A stretch of 64,000 nt of DNA. Source: Hypoxylon rubiginosum. Lineage: Eukaryota > Ascomycota > Sordariomycetes > Xylariales > Hypoxylaceae. The notes below the pieces were generated by a model. The model had not been told where the DNA came from. It searched no databases and was given only the letters and a program-made list of their open reading frames with translations. Where the stretch lies: the NCBI GenBank assembly GCA_902806565.1, contig CADCXA010000034.1, forward strand, positions 372,001 through 436,000, given 5' to 3'. Positions within the stretch are counted from its first letter, which is position 1. Every line of letters begins with the position of its first letter. The position numbers were made by a program, and so were the translations under genes. Positions 35,853 through 49,800 of this stretch are shown piece by piece.

Positions 35853-37636
35853 ATGGAGGAGAATAAGCCGGTCGAGCAGTCTAAGAGTGCATTGAAAAAG
35901 GCCGAGAAGGAGGCTAAGAGAGCTGCTGAGAAGGCAGCAAAGGCAGCCAAGCAAGCCACTCTTCCTGTTGTTGGCGGAGGAGGAAAGAAGACAGACGATA
36001 TCATCGGAATCACCGCGTCTAAAGCTGACAACTTTGCGCAATGGTACCAAGAGGTAGTCCTCAAGGCCGAGTTGGTCGAGTACTACACCGAAATCTCGGG
36101 ATTCTACATTATGCGCCCTGCCACCATGCACATCTGGAATATCATCCGCAAGTGGTTCACTGAGCGTATCGAGGATATGGGTGTCGAAGAGACTAACTTC
36201 CCCATGTTCTTGTCCTCCAAGTCTCTAGAGAAGGAGAAGGACCATGTTGAAGGCTTCGCCCCTGAGCTAGCCTGGGTGACGAAGGCGTGAGTCAAAAGCC
36301 TTTTCGATTTCTTCATAGACCACACGCTATAACTCCCATCACAAGGAACAAAGACCATATGAGGATGGAGGCTAATCTTGTTGTATTTAGTGGTGACAAG
36401 AACCTCGAGGTTCCAGTCGCAGTCCGCCCTACCTCCGAAGCTGTCATGTACCCCTACTACGCCAAGTGGATTCGTAGCCACAGAGATCTTCCCTTCAGGC
36501 TGAACCAGTGGAACTCCGTCGTCCGATGGGAAGCCAAGCAGACCACCCCCTTCCTAAGAGCAAGAGAATTCTTGTGGCAGGAAGGCCACACGGCGCACGT
36601 GAGCGAAGAACTTGCCGGCGAAGAAGTTTTACAGATCCTAGAGCTTTACGCTGGTATTTACGAACAACTCCTAGCAGTTCCGGTTGTACGAGGCCGTAAG
36701 ACTGAGAACGAGAAGTTTGCTGGTGGTTACTACACGACTACGGTTGAAGGTTACATCCCATCCAACGGCCGAGGTATCCAAGGTGCCACTTCGCACTGTC
36801 TCGGACAGAACTTCAGCAAGATGTTCGACATTACGGTCGAAGACCCGAACGAGCAGGGAAAGCACATCAACGTCTGGCAGAACTCGTGGGGTCTATCAAC
36901 TCGTGTCATCGGCGTAATGGTCATGATCCACGGCGATGACAAGGGACTGGTGCTTCCTCCGCGAATCTCCAAGATTCAGGCGATCCTGATCCCTGTCGGC
37001 ATTACCAAGAGCACCTCGGCCGAGGACAAGGCGAAGCATTCCGAGAAATTCGACGAGGTTAAGAAGACTCTAAAGAAGGCAGGCGTGCGCGTCGAAAATG
37101 ATCTGAGAGAAGGCTACACCCCAGCTTGGAAGTTCAACGATTGGGAATTGAAGGGCGTCCCACTCCGTTTAGAGCTTGGACCCAAGGATGTAGCTAAGGA
37201 AGTTGTCAGCTACGCGCGCCGAGATACCGGCGAGAAAGGCACCATTCCTCTGGCTGAGGTTACTACGAAGGTGCCCGAACTTCTCGAGACCATTCAGAGC
37301 GACATGTACAACAAGGCGGAGAAGGCGTACAGGGAACACCGTATTATTATAAAGAAGTGGGAGGATGTTATCCCGGCCCTGGATGCGAAGAACGTCGTCA
37401 TTATTCCTTTCTGTCTTGATGGCAAGTGTGAGGACAAGATCAAGGAATTGACAACGGGCCGCACAGATGAGGATCCCAACACCCCAGAAGCGCAGAAGGC
37501 CCCATCTATGGGTATGAAGAGCTTGTGTATCCCCTTCGAGCAGCCGGACGGCTTGGTCAAGGGAGAGACCAAGTGTCTGAACCCCGAGTGCGGACGGTTG
37601 GCTGAGAAGTTTGTCATGTTCGGACGAAGTTACTAA
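35853..37636 (+). CDS. Cytosolic prolyl-tRNA synthetase (eukaryote/archaeal type)
   Basis: Model join(35853..36286,36391..37636), 559 aa; the 104-bp intron is GTGAGT..TTTAG and joins TKA to GDKNLEVPV. A Lys/Ala-rich N-terminal helix (KKAEKEAKRAAEKAAKAAK) is followed by the class II core: motif 1 around FPMFLSSKSLEKEKDHVEGF, the PTSEAVMYPYYAKW segment, motif 2 FLRAREFLWQEGHTAH with the conserved Arg and Glu, and motif 3 GLSTRVIG. The anticodon-binding domain and the archaeal/eukaryotic C-terminal domain with Cys pairs (CLDGKC, CLNPEC), ending FVMFGRSY, complete the protein. It charges tRNA-Pro with proline using ATP. Length and C-terminus are full. Confidence 0.96.
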
Positions 37637-39025
37637 GCCGAAAGCCGCCTCGGAGGGCTAAGCGAGGCTCGCTCTCTATTCTCAGCTGGTGTTGCTTAAC
37701 GGGTCTTGCACTGAACTGGCTGGGTGGCGTGGCATGATATCAGATGTTTTTAGGACTGGGGTTCTATTGTGGCCCTTTTCGTTGCAGACCGTGGAGCGTC
37801 TCCGCTAGGGAAAGATAAAGAAGAAAAAAAATGACTACCGACCAGGAACTTTCGATATTTCCACCATCGTTTATACCTGCCAAGAGAAAAAGTGAAGCCT
37901 ACCTACGTAATGAAAGCAGAGAGGCGGTGTAGCCTATACTAGGTATCTATTCCTCTTAATAGCTTACCAATGTTGCCTGGTATTAGTTGTCCCGTCCGAT
38001 TATCCCGTCTTCGCCGTTCGTATATTCCTTCAACCTCTTCCCCGGTGTATCTCATCTCCAGCACATCCGGTCAGCTTGCTCAAATCCCGGCTTGACATTC
38101 CACTTTTTAGAGGCCGCCCGAAATCTCGGTGTTATCATCAGCTAGCCCCAGGCAAATAAGGTAGTATTGTTAGCCCGGATAGCGGAGTTTACAAATATCT
38201 CGTACATGTGATTATGTACATTGAAGCCGTGAGAGGAGCTGTTACATTGGATGTGGTATGTTAATAAGCCCCTTTACGTTCGAAGGGAAATACCTCTACC
38301 GGGATGCGGTCTTTCTGCTGCACACCTACGCAAGGATCTTCGAGTCGAGTACAGCCTTACTTTACTAATAGTCGGCTTCATTCCAGCTCGAGTTGAACAC
38401 GGAATCATGTCATCAGCTCTGGCGAGATAGAAAGGATTTGACCTGAATAAGCCAATCGTCTAAAAGCAGATACCTAAGCCAGTCCCAAGTGTAAGAAAGA
38501 TTACCATTCCCTGCTCTACGGCCCGCATGTACGCGGCACACCATCTATTTCCCGATCTGGCAACCGGTGACCCCAGCAAGTGCGTTTGGATAAGTCGAAA
38601 ACGCGAGCCGACTATACAACAACCACGCCCATTGCTCTAATGGGTGGCTTTTCGTCATCGGCGCACGGAAAGGTATCCGCGGTGGATGCGGATAAGGTTG
38701 CACTACGACGACCTTTGCTGGTGGGAAACGTCTGGAAACGGTTGTAAATCCGACCCTGTATATGTAATCTGTAGCTGGACTGGATGGAGAGGTTGCGAAA
38801 AACGCTAGATGCGAAACGCAATGTAGTCCTATGTATAGTCTTTTGGAAAGAGATCTCACCATACATATAACGAATCTAGGCATCCTTACATTCTAGAATA
38901 TTACCATAGCAATATACCTACACTTATAACTCCCCCAAGCCACCTCATCCTTCTTCCGTTCTTTCACTTTCCAACCCAGCCCTTCTCCCCAATACTTACT
39001 CTAACCCACTCGTTGCCTGCCCAAG
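37637..39025. other. Intergenic region, no gene supported
   Basis: A 112-codon minus frame at 38545-38883 has no recognised domain and I leave it unannotated. An A-rich run lies near 37,820-37,833. The last 80 bases before the SDR start are pyrimidine-rich, as expected of a fungal promoter/5' UTR. Confidence 0.5.
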
Positions 39026-40031
39026 ATGCCAGCAGACACCCTTTCAGTCGCCGGAAAGATCGCCATTGTGACCGGCAGCGGCCGCGAGAACGGAATCGGC
39101 GCCGCCATAGCGCGGGCCCTCGCGCGCAACGGCGCCTCGGTAGCCATCCATTACGTATCGGAAGAGGTAACACCGCGGGCGCAGGCCCTGGCCCAGTCCA
39201 TCCGCGATGAGCACGGCGTAGCGGTAGCCGTCGTCCAGGCGGACGTGTCGACGCCGGAGGGTGCGAACAAGATCGTCGCCGAGACGCTGCAGCAGCTGGG
39301 GGTGGACCACATCGATATTCTCGGTAAGGGGATACAGCTCCCACTGTCACGTTTACGACGGGCGGACGGACGGTGTCTGTCTGTTTATCTGTATATCGGG
39401 AAGGTGATGCTGACTTTTGTCGTTCGACTCCTAGTGAACAACGCGGGAACCGGAAAGATGATACCGCTAACGGAAGTCGACTACGAGACGATCCAGCGCC
39501 AGTTCGGCGCCAACGTGTACGGGCCGATATTCGTGACGCAGGCGGCCGTCGGCCTGGGCAAGATGCCGCGCGGCGGCCGGATCATCAACATCGGCAGCGT
39601 AGCCTCGAAGATGGGGCCCGCGGGCCTGGCCATCTACGGTGCGACCAAGGCGGCGCAGGACAGCTTGACGGCGTCGTGGGCTAGGCAGGTATGTAAGAAG
39701 ACGAGAAACTTTTTTTCCCCCAACTACCCTAGATACACCCAATGCGAGCAAACTAGTTTTTAACAATCTTGTTCCCGACTAAAAAAAAATTTAGCTCGGC
39801 CACAGCCACGGTATTACTGTCAACACGATAGCGCCGGGTCCCGTCGACACCGACCTCACGCGGAGCAATCCGGGCGTGGTAGAGCCGCTCACGAAGATGC
39901 AGCGGATGGAGACGCGTCCCGGGACGGTGGAAGAAATCGCAGATGCGGTGCTGTTCATCGCGTCGGAGAAGGCCCGCTGGATAACGGCCAAGTACTTGGC
40001 CGTCGACGCTGGCATACTCGGAACGGCGTGA
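39026..40031 (+). CDS. Short-chain dehydrogenase/reductase (classical SDR)
   Basis: Model join(39026..39323,39435..39688,39795..40031), 262 aa, in frame. The cofactor-binding glycine motif reads VTGSGRENGIG (residues 15-25); NNAG is at 101-104; the catalytic triad is S154 (NIGS), Y167 and K171 (YGATK). The C-terminal IAPGPVDTDLT and DAGI.G segments are typical of the 3-oxoacyl-ACP reductase/versicolorin reductase-like branch. It would use NAD(P)H for a keto/hydroxyl substrate that cannot be told from sequence. Introns have GTAAGG..CTAG and GTATGT..TTAG ends. It is convergent with the next gene (198 bp apart). No pathway genes lie beside it. Confidence 0.9.
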
Positions 40032-40228
40032 GACGAAAGACATAGTAAATAAGAAAGGGATTAATGGAGTTACGTTGGATATAAAAGGACAAGGACAACG
40101 AATTCGACATGGAATCGTTTATACTTGATTAAGTCCGTATATAAATCAAAATAATTATAATATGGCCGTGTTTCCATACATGGGCAATCTCTTTCGTGGC
40201 GTCTTATCAGCAATCCGGCGCTGCTTCT

Positions 40229-41970
40229 TCAGTAAACCGAATGATCCCCGTTGCTCCCACTATCAGGGCCAACGTCGAGTTCTGCGGAGAGCAAGTCGAC
40301 TTGCTGCCGGGAGTCCACAGACACGTCGTCTAGGGGCTCATGCTGCGGCGACGCGCCCGCCGCTTCGATGTAGCTATCGATCTCGGCGCAGAGCGACTCC
40401 GACCTTCCCCCGTCGACCGCGTCGACCCAGATGACGCCGCGGGCGACGCCGAGGGCGTCCGCGCCGGTCCGCAGGCCCATGGACGCCATGATGCCGACGA
40501 TGGTCAGCACGTGCCAGGCGCGTCCGGGACCGTCCTCGCCTTCCTGCACGGCGCCGACGACGTGGGCCCAGAGGTTGAGCTCCGGCACCGCGCCCCAGTC
40601 GACGAGCGGCAGCTGCGAGATCTGCCGGAACGCGTCCAGGTGCCGCGCCATCTCGTACGCGCCCGCGCCCATGCGGACCTTGATGGCGGCCAGGAACACG
40701 AGCGCGGCGCGGCGGAACGCCTCCCGGGCGGCCGTGCCGCTGTACTGCGGGTCCGCCGGGTCCGCCGGGAGCGCCCGCCCCTCGAGCGACAGGACCTCGT
40801 GGAAGGCCGGGGCCAGGAGCCGCGCCGCCGTCACGTCGTCGGTCCAGAAGCCCGAGTCCTCGCCGCGACGGTTGATGTAGTTGGCCACGGCCGCGGTGGC
40901 TTTCATGGCGCGCATGATGTCGCCCAGGGAGGAGCAGTTCGCGTCCCACGAGGCGAGCAGCTGCTCCAGGTACGGGGAATTGCCGCCGACGTCGGCCTCT
41001 TTGATGGCGCCTTCGGGGACTTTGAAGCGCGGCTTGGCGTTCAGATACGTCGCACCGGAAATGTCGAGCCTATGACGTTGGCTCTAGTCAGATATATGTT
41101 TACACCTACCTATAATGGTCCGCATTGCGAATGGTGGCGGACAACTTACCAGGAGATCATCAATCGCAGAAACGGATTGCTCAGGGCTTCAAGACCACCA
41201 CGCTTCTCGACGATGCGTTTCAGTCCTTCTATATGAACTCGAAAGCGATCGAAGTTGCCAATCGAGGACTGATTTCTTGTTAGTATAGTTGTCCGCCTAC
41301 AGAAATGCTAGGATATGGGGTGGCTTACGTCGTGACAGACAAAGCCGGTTATGGCTATTACGAGACCCTCGCTATCGCTTGTGACCGGGTCTGCGAGCCT
41401 CTTGGTGACTGACGCCAGCGACATCGTATACCACTTCATGGCCTCAACGCAAGAAGTGAATTCCGTTTTCTTCGCCCCCGGATTACTGCGGTACAAAGCG
41501 GCATTTGCCAGAGTGATGTGCCAGGACGCCGCATCTGACAACCCCATCGACAGCCACGGAAACCGAAACGGTCTGTAGTAGGCCCGCGCTTCATCGACCA
41601 CTGACGACGAGATTAGTTTTCTAACGTCATCGTACTTATTCGCTTTAGGGGAGGGTAATTTACTGAACCGAACCAAGCCCATCCTCTCTTCGTCCATGTC
41701 GATCGGAAACTCCATCGTGGACAAGCTGCCATCTCGGAGAGGGCTCGGCCGCGATAAAACTCTAGATGCGTTTTCTCGCTCCTCATCGTCATCATCATTG
41801 TTGGCACCCTCCTCCGCGTCGCGCTCCCCGAGGATGATCTCTCTATGCTTCTTCGGCCGCGGCTTTCGGCGTGCCTTACCGATATCTTTCATGACATGGC
41901 GGCGGATTTGCGTCGAGTGCCGTTTCACGTCGCTGGGACGGGCGACGTTTACGAACTCGAAAGTGGCCAT
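40229..41970 (-). CDS. Fungal transcription-factor-like protein (fungal-specific TF domain, no Zn2Cys6 seen)
   Basis: Model complement(join(40229..41069,41150..41268,41329..41970)), 533 aa; all phases agree. The start MATFEFVNVARPSD is chosen because this family commonly begins with an FEFVN phrase followed by an RRHVMKDI helix and a basic stretch (KARRKPRPKK); an upstream in-frame ATG exists at 42057. The middle shows the family core (RFPWLSMGLSDAASWHITLA, CVEAMKWYTMSLASV, GNFDRFRVHIEGLKRIVEKR). There is no Zn2Cys6 binuclear cluster in the N-terminus, so DNA binding is unproven; relatives are annotated as fungal-specific TF-domain or tachykinin-family proteins. The start codon is only ~340 bp from the AT-rich block. 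Confidence 0.85.
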
Positions 41971-42548
41971 TTTCCCTGTTTCCGCAGAGCGGGAATAAGA
42001 GGTGCAAGGTAGTTGGGTTGTTCGTCGATGACGACTTTCCTGATTATGCTTCCGCACACGACAGTCGAGTGGAATACTATTAAATTATTAAACACTTGCC
42101 AAGGTATGTACCGTACTACGTCTTTATCGCCACGCTTATATATACATTCATAAAAGATCGAAAACCCGAACGCTAATGCCGGGCTTCAATGAGAGGCTCC
42201 TTGAGATTACGGGATTAGGTGAGACGACATAGGTGGAGACGACAAAAGTCCGCCACGCCGGCCAGTTAGGGGCTTCCAGTTATTTTAAGGGTGCTGATAA
42301 ATCTCACCGCCGTTATTAACTTCTCTTTATTTTATTAGTACTGCTATAATTTCACCGACTAATTATATATTTAAAATCGCCTTATATTTTTTAATGTTTT
42401 TTTTTATGGTTTTATTATAATAAGGTTTATAAAAATATAAATAATATAAAAAAATTATATAAAATAAGTTTTATTAAATTATATTAATTATTAATTTTTT
42501 TAAATTATAATAAAATAAATTAATTAATTTTATAAAAAATTTATTAAA

Positions 42549-42750
42549 TATATATTAAAATATAATTAATTAATTAATATAAATATTAATATAATATAAA
42601 AAAATATAATAAATTTAATTTTTAATTATAGTTTTTTTTTTAAAAAAATATATATTAAAATATAATTAATTAATTAATATAAGTTTTATATATAACGTAA
42701 AAAAATATAATAAATTTAATTTTTAATTATAGTTTTTATTTTAATAAATA
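42549..42750. repeat. Two-copy tandem repeat, period ~100 bp
   Basis: The phrase TATATTAAAATATAATTAAT at about 42,549 recurs at ~42,649, and the following AAATTTAATTTTTAATTATA at 42,611 recurs at 42,712. Offsets of 100 and 101 bp mark a tandem duplication with a small indel. Confidence 0.65.
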
Positions 42751-42939
42751 TAATATTATATAAATTTATAATATAGTTTTTTTTTTTTAATTAAAATTAA
42801 ATAAATTTTATAAAATTTATAATATTTTAAATTATATTATTAGTTATTATTTTTATAATTATTTATTTATAATATTTAATTAATTTATATTATTAATAAA
42901 ATTTATAAAAAAATATTTAAATTATTTAAAATTATTTAT

Positions 42940-43800
42940 TTAATTTTAATTAAATATATTTAAAAATTATTACGTTTATAAAATTTATAAAAAAACAGTT
43001 TAGTTTTTTAATTATAATATAAATAAACTTAATTAAATTTAATTAAACACGTTTAAAAAATATATAAGTTTATAAAAAAATATTTTAATATATTTTAATT
43101 ATTATTTTTAAATATATTTAATTAAATTTAATTAAATATATTTAAAAAATATATAAATATATAAAATAAAATCTTAATATATTTAAAATATTTTTAAATA
43201 AGTTTAATTAAATTTAATTAAATATATTTATAAAATAAATAATTAAATTTTTAACTATTTAATTAATTTATAGTTTTTATATTATATTTATAAGTTTTAT
43301 AAAAAAATATTAATTTTTTAATTAACTTTAAATATAATTAATTAAGTTTAATTAAATATAATTAAAAAATAAATAACTTTTATTTATTTAATTTTTAATT
43401 ATTTAATTAATTTATTATTTTTTTAATTATATTTATAAACTTTATAAAAAAATATTAATTTTTTAATTAACTTTAAATATAATTAATTAAGTTTAATTAA
43501 TTATAATTAAAAAATAAATAAGTAATTATTATTTTTATTATTTAATTAATTTAAATCTTTTTTTATTATATTTATAAAATTTATAAGAAAATATTTAAAT
43601 TTTAATTTTAATTTAAATATATTTAATTAAACTTAGTTAAATACATTTAAAAAATAAATAACTTATAATTATTAAAACTTTTAAAAATAATAAATATATT
43701 TAATAAAATTTAACTAATTATATTTAAAAATAAATAATTTATAATTAATTAAGTTTTTAAAAATAAAATATATTAATTTAAAAATAAATTACTTATATTA
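42940..43800. repeat. Degenerate satellite-like tandem array
   Basis: An anchor of the form TTTAATTAAATATATTTA recurs at about 42,944, 43,038, 43,127, 43,213, 43,347, 43,492 and 43,633, with weaker copies near 43,709 and 43,765. Spacing is ~86-94 bp in the first part and ~134-145 bp in the second. The units starting near 43,311 and 43,456 share long near-identical stretches (145-bp shift). Confidence 0.55.
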
Positions 43801-46800
43801 ATTTAAATTTTTAATTATAAATATTTTTTAAATATTTTATATTATATTAGTAATAAAATATTAATTTATATTTATATTTATATATAATAAAAAGTTAAAT
43901 TTATTTTTTTATTTTTATATATTTTTTTTATTTTTTTTTATTTTTTTGTTTTTTTATTTTTATTATATTTAAGTTTCTTTTTTTATTTTTATTTAATTAT
44001 AACTTAATTTTTAATATTTATAATAAATATTTATTTAATTTATTAAATTATATAATAAAATAAATATTTTTTAATATTAAAACCTGGTTATAAAAATTCT
44101 TTAAATTTAAAATATATAAATATTTTTTTTTATTTTTAATGTTATAATTATTTTTTATTTTAACGGTTAATATATTATTATTATAATTTTTTTATTTATT
44201 ATAATTTACTTTTTTAAAAGTATATATATATTTATTAAATTTATTTAAAAATTAAATCCATTAAATAACTTTATATTTTAAACTAATAAAAAATAATTAT
44301 TTATTAATAATATTAAATTAAAAATAATAATAATAATAATAATAAAACTAATTTTAAATAAATGAAATTAATTTATTAGTTTATATTTTTTAAAACTATA
44401 AAATTATTTTTTTATTACTTGGTTTTAAATTTTTTCCTGTTTTTTTTATATAAATCTTTTATAAAAATTATTTTTAATTATTACCTTTTAAATTAAAGTT
44501 TTAATAATTATTTATTAAATAATATAAATAATTATTTTATAAGGTTATAATATTTTAAAATTTTTATTAATAATAAATATTTTTAATTATATATATAAAC
44601 TTTTTATAATATTAATAAATTTTTTAACGGATTTTTTAATATTTTTTTTATAAAAAGCCGCTTTATATTATAATTTCCTTCTTTTTTTTTAATTAATAAA
44701 AACTTATTATTATAAAAGCGAAACTTATTTTTTAATTTTTTTTAAGATTTTAATAAACTGTATTAAAAATAGTTTTATTAAAAGGATAATTTTTATAAAT
44801 TAATATTATTTTTAATTATATTTATAAATAAAAAGGTTTTTATTTTTATAAATTCGTTAGATAATTTATTTTTTTTATTTATAGTTCTTAAAAAAAATAA
44901 CTTTTTATTATTATTAATATTAATTAATTTAATTATAATAAATAATAACTTAAGCTTTTTATTAAAACTTATATTAATATTTATTTTATTAAGATTTAAT
45001 AAAATATTTAACCTTATTTTAAAGCTTAAAAATATTAAATATAAAATTAAATAAAAATTAATAATATTAAATATATTAAAATAAAAATTAAAATAAAATA
45101 TATTTATATTTAATTTTAGTTATTATGTTTTAATAATATTTAATTACTTTTAATAAAATTTAAAAAAAATTAATAATATATTAATATATAATTTAAATAT
45201 TTAAATAATTTTAATATATATTTATTTTTTTAAAACTTTTTATTTTATTTATTTTCTATATAATAAAACGTGTTATAATAAAATATATTAAATATATCTT
45301 AAAAATGTTAATTTAAAAAAAAAATAAGTTTTATATATACTTTTTTTTATTTATAAATTTTCTTACTTTTTATTTAAACCTTTTATTTATATTTTTTAAT
45401 TTTAATTAATATTAAATGTTTTTTTTAATTATTATTATTTTATTTATTTTTAATATATAAATATTATTATATTTTAATATATAATTAAGTTTTTTTAAAG
45501 TTTATTATTATTTAAAATTAGTTTATTATAACTATATATTATTTATTTTATTTTTATTTTTACGTAATAAATATATATAAGTTTATTAAAATTTATATTA
45601 AATATAAAAAAATTTATATATTATTTAAAATGATTTTTAATTTTTATATAAAAGATTTTTATTATATTTATTATTTATATTATATTTTAAAGTAATATTA
45701 ATTATTAAATAAAATTAGTTTAAATATATTTTATTAATTTAAATATTTTTAAAAGTTTAAGATTAAAAAAAATAAAATAATTAAATAATAATAATTTAAG
45801 CCTTAAAATTTTTTATAATTATTTTAAATTTTAAATTAATAGTTTTTAAAGTAAAATTATTTATTATATTTTTTATATTTTTATTATAAAAAATAACTAA
45901 ATTTTATTAAATATTATAAAACTTAGTTATATAATAATAAATTTTTATAAATAGATATTTATAATATTAATATTATAAATAAATAATATAATTTTTATAA
46001 CGTGTTTTATTAATTTAACGAATATTTTAAAAAAAAATTAAAAAAAAATAAGATTTTTACGTTTTATTATAAAAATAAAAATATATAATTAATAGAAATT
46101 TATAAACTTCTTAAGTTTTTATAGTTATTATTAATTAACTTTAACTTAAAAACTTAAAAATTTTAAAAAAATATTTAATAGTTTAATTTTTTTTTTTTAT
46201 ATTTATTTTATATAAGTTTATTAATTATAATATTAATAATTTAAGTTTTAACTATTTTTAAATTTAAAAGGTTTTATATTATATAACCAGCCTTTTAAAA
46301 ATAACGTAAAATAAACAGTTTAAATATATTTAATTATATTTTTATAATTTATAATTAATTACTTAATATTAATTTGTTATTAATAATAATAATTTAAATT
46401 TAAATATTTTAATATAGTTTTTTAAAAAAATCTATATAAATAATTTATATATTAAAAAATATATTATAACTTAAAAATAAATATAAAAAACTATAAATAA
46501 TTTAAAAAATTTAAATATAAATAATTTTATAATTTAATTTATATTAAAATTTAATTTAAATATAATTTTTAAAAAAAGTGTAAATTAATAATATAAAAAC
46601 TTTTTAAGGATTAAAAATATTACTAGTATTATTTTAAACATTATAAAAAAAAAACTAATAATAAAAAAAAATTATTTTAATTAAATAAACCGTTATAAAA
46701 AAAATATTATTCTTTTATATATATGTTTTTATAAATTATTTAATATATATATCACTTACTTATATATTAATATAATTATATAAAAAAATTAATTATAATT

Positions 46801-49800
46801 TAAATATATAATTTTATAGTAAAAATTATAAAAAAAGGAACTTATTTTTATAATAATATTTTTAATATTATTTATATAATTATAAATAAAAAATATTAGT
46901 TTTATTTATATTTAATTGATTTTTTTAATAATATTTAATTAATATTTAAATTATTATAAAATAAGTTATTTTAAAATAACTAAAATATAAATAAAATAAT
47001 TTATAAAAGGTTTTTTAAAATAATTTTTATAATATTATTTTAATTAAAAATATTAATTTAATTAATATTAATTATAATATATACTTACTGTTTTTATTTA
47101 CTAGTAATAAAAAATTTATATTTTATTATTATTAAGATTTAATAATTATTATTTATTATTTAAATTAACTGATCTTTTTTATTATTTTTATTATTAATTT
47201 AAATTAATTAAAAATAAAAAATAAGTTTTTTTTAAGTTAAATTATAAGTAATTAATTTAATATTAATATTTATATTTTTAATTAAAAATAAAAAACACTT
47301 TTAAATAATATTATAAAAAAGAATTACTTTAATAAATATTATAATATAGTTTAAATAATTAAATATTAAAAAAAAAACTTGTTTTATATATATTACTTAG
47401 TTTTTTTATTATTATTAAACTATAATTAATTTATAAAACTTATAAATATTAATTATATTATATAAATTAAAATTCTAAAAATTAATATTAATTTAAATAA
47501 TATTTTATAATAAATAATATTATTTAATATAATATATAAACTTTATAATATAACGAATTTAAAATTATTTTATATAATTAAAAACTATTATTTTAAAAAC
47601 TTTTTAAAGCCGTTTTATTTTAAAATTATAATTAAGTTAAATAAATATTTAATATATAAGCGAAAATTATATATTAAAATTTTAAGTTATTTAAAATTAA
47701 TAAAATAAAATAATAACTAAGTAATATTATATAATTTTTTTTAATTAAAAATACCAAGTATATATTAATATTAAAGTTTATATTATTATAAAAATAATTA
47801 AATATATTTATAAATATATTTATAAAAATAATAATTAAATTATAATTTATTTATATTAAAAAAAAACGTTATTATAATAAAATTAAAATTAAAATTAACC
47901 TTATAATAAAATTAATAAATATTTATATAATTACTTTATTAGATTATATAAATTAATATATTATTTTTTAAAATTTCCAGTTTATAATATATATTTATTT
48001 ATTTAACTTTTAGTTATTTATTTAAAAAAAGAAAATAAAATAAAATATTATATTAAAAATAACCTTAAATTAATAATAAAAACCTTAAAGTAAAATTATA
48101 TAACCTTTGTAATATAATTTAAATATAATAAAGTTTATAAAAATAATTAAAATATTTTATATTAAGATTTTCTATATTTATTTTAATAATATATAAAAAA
48201 AAAATAAATAAAATATAAATAAAAAATAATAAAAAAACTTAGTTAAATATATTTTATTTATTTAAAAGCTAGCAAAAGATTTTATTTATAAATACTTTTT
48301 ATTTTAATCCCTAGAATTAAAAATTAGTTTAATTTAATAAAATATAATAATATTTAATATTTAATATTTTAAAATATTTATTAAACTTAAGGCTTTTTAA
48401 AGAATAATAATTATTAAAAAAATTTCTTTAAAAAAATATAAATATTTTTAATTAATAGTTAATTAAAAGCTGTTTTTATATATATTTTATAAAAAAATAA
48501 CATTTAAAATCTAATTTATATTTAAAATAAGTTTTAAAAGTTTATATATAATAATTTAATATAAATATTTAATAAAATATAAAACTTATTTAATTTAATT
48601 AAAATTACTTATTTAAACTATAATTTATATTTAATTAAAATAACTACTATAAATTTAAAAAATTAAAATAAAATAAACCTTTTTTTATTTTAATTTAATT
48701 AAAAAAAAATTTATATTAATTATTTACTTAAAAAAAAATTAAATTATAATTATAATATTAAAATAAGCTTATATAATAAAGCGTTTTTAATATTAAATAA
48801 TAATTAATATATTATATATAATATTATTATAATAATTATTAAATAAACCTTTTTTTTTATATATTTTTATTTATAAAGTTTAATTAAAACTAGGAAAACT
48901 TTTTTATATTTAATATTTTATTATTATTATTAATTAAAAAAAAAAGTTATATTATATATAGTTTTATTTAATATTATAACATTTTTATTATTTAATAAAA
49001 AAACTGTTTATTTATAGTTTAAAATTTTTATTACTTTAAATAATAATTTAATATATAATGTTTAAAAAAAATTAATAAAAATAAATCTTTTTTAATAAAT
49101 ATTATTAATTATTTAAAATAAAATTATTATATAATATAAATATATGTTTAAAATAATTTATAAAATATTATATAATATATAAAAAAATTAATTTTTATTT
49201 AATAAAATATTTATTTTATTTAAAAAAAACTTTATATAAATCTTATTTATAATTAAAAAAAAATTAAGGCTATAAGTTATTAATACTTATTTATAAAATT
49301 TATTTTTATAATTTAAGCTTTAAAAATTATATTTAATAAAAAATATAAAAATCTAATAAAATAATATAAAAAATATAAAGTTTTTATAATAACTTTAAAT
49401 AATTTTTTATAACTTTAAAACTAATAAATTAATATTATTATTTAATATAATAAAAACGTTTAATAATATTAAAAACTTTTATAATTATATTTATTTAAAG
49501 AAAATTTTAAATAATATATTATATAATTTAAATATTTTTACTTTTAAATTTATCTTATTTATATATAATATATTTATATAAAAAATTAATAATAATTTAT
49601 TATTTAATATCCTTAAAAAGAAATAAAAATACCTTTTATTAAATAAATTTATTAAAATAAATAATTAATAAACTAAAAAAACATTAATTAAAATAATTTA
49701 AGTTTTATAATTAAAAGAAATACCACTAATTAAATTAAAATTAAAAATTAATTTTCTTATTATAATATTATATAATTTAAATCTTAATTAAAACCTTTAT

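Noticed and set aside
38545..38883. 112-codon minus-strand frame
   Set aside because: No domain, signal or context supports it, and frames of this length are expected by chance.
40340..41236. Plus-strand frame opposite the transcription-factor-like gene
   Set aside because: GC-rich shadow; the minus strand has a recognisable protein with in-frame splicing.
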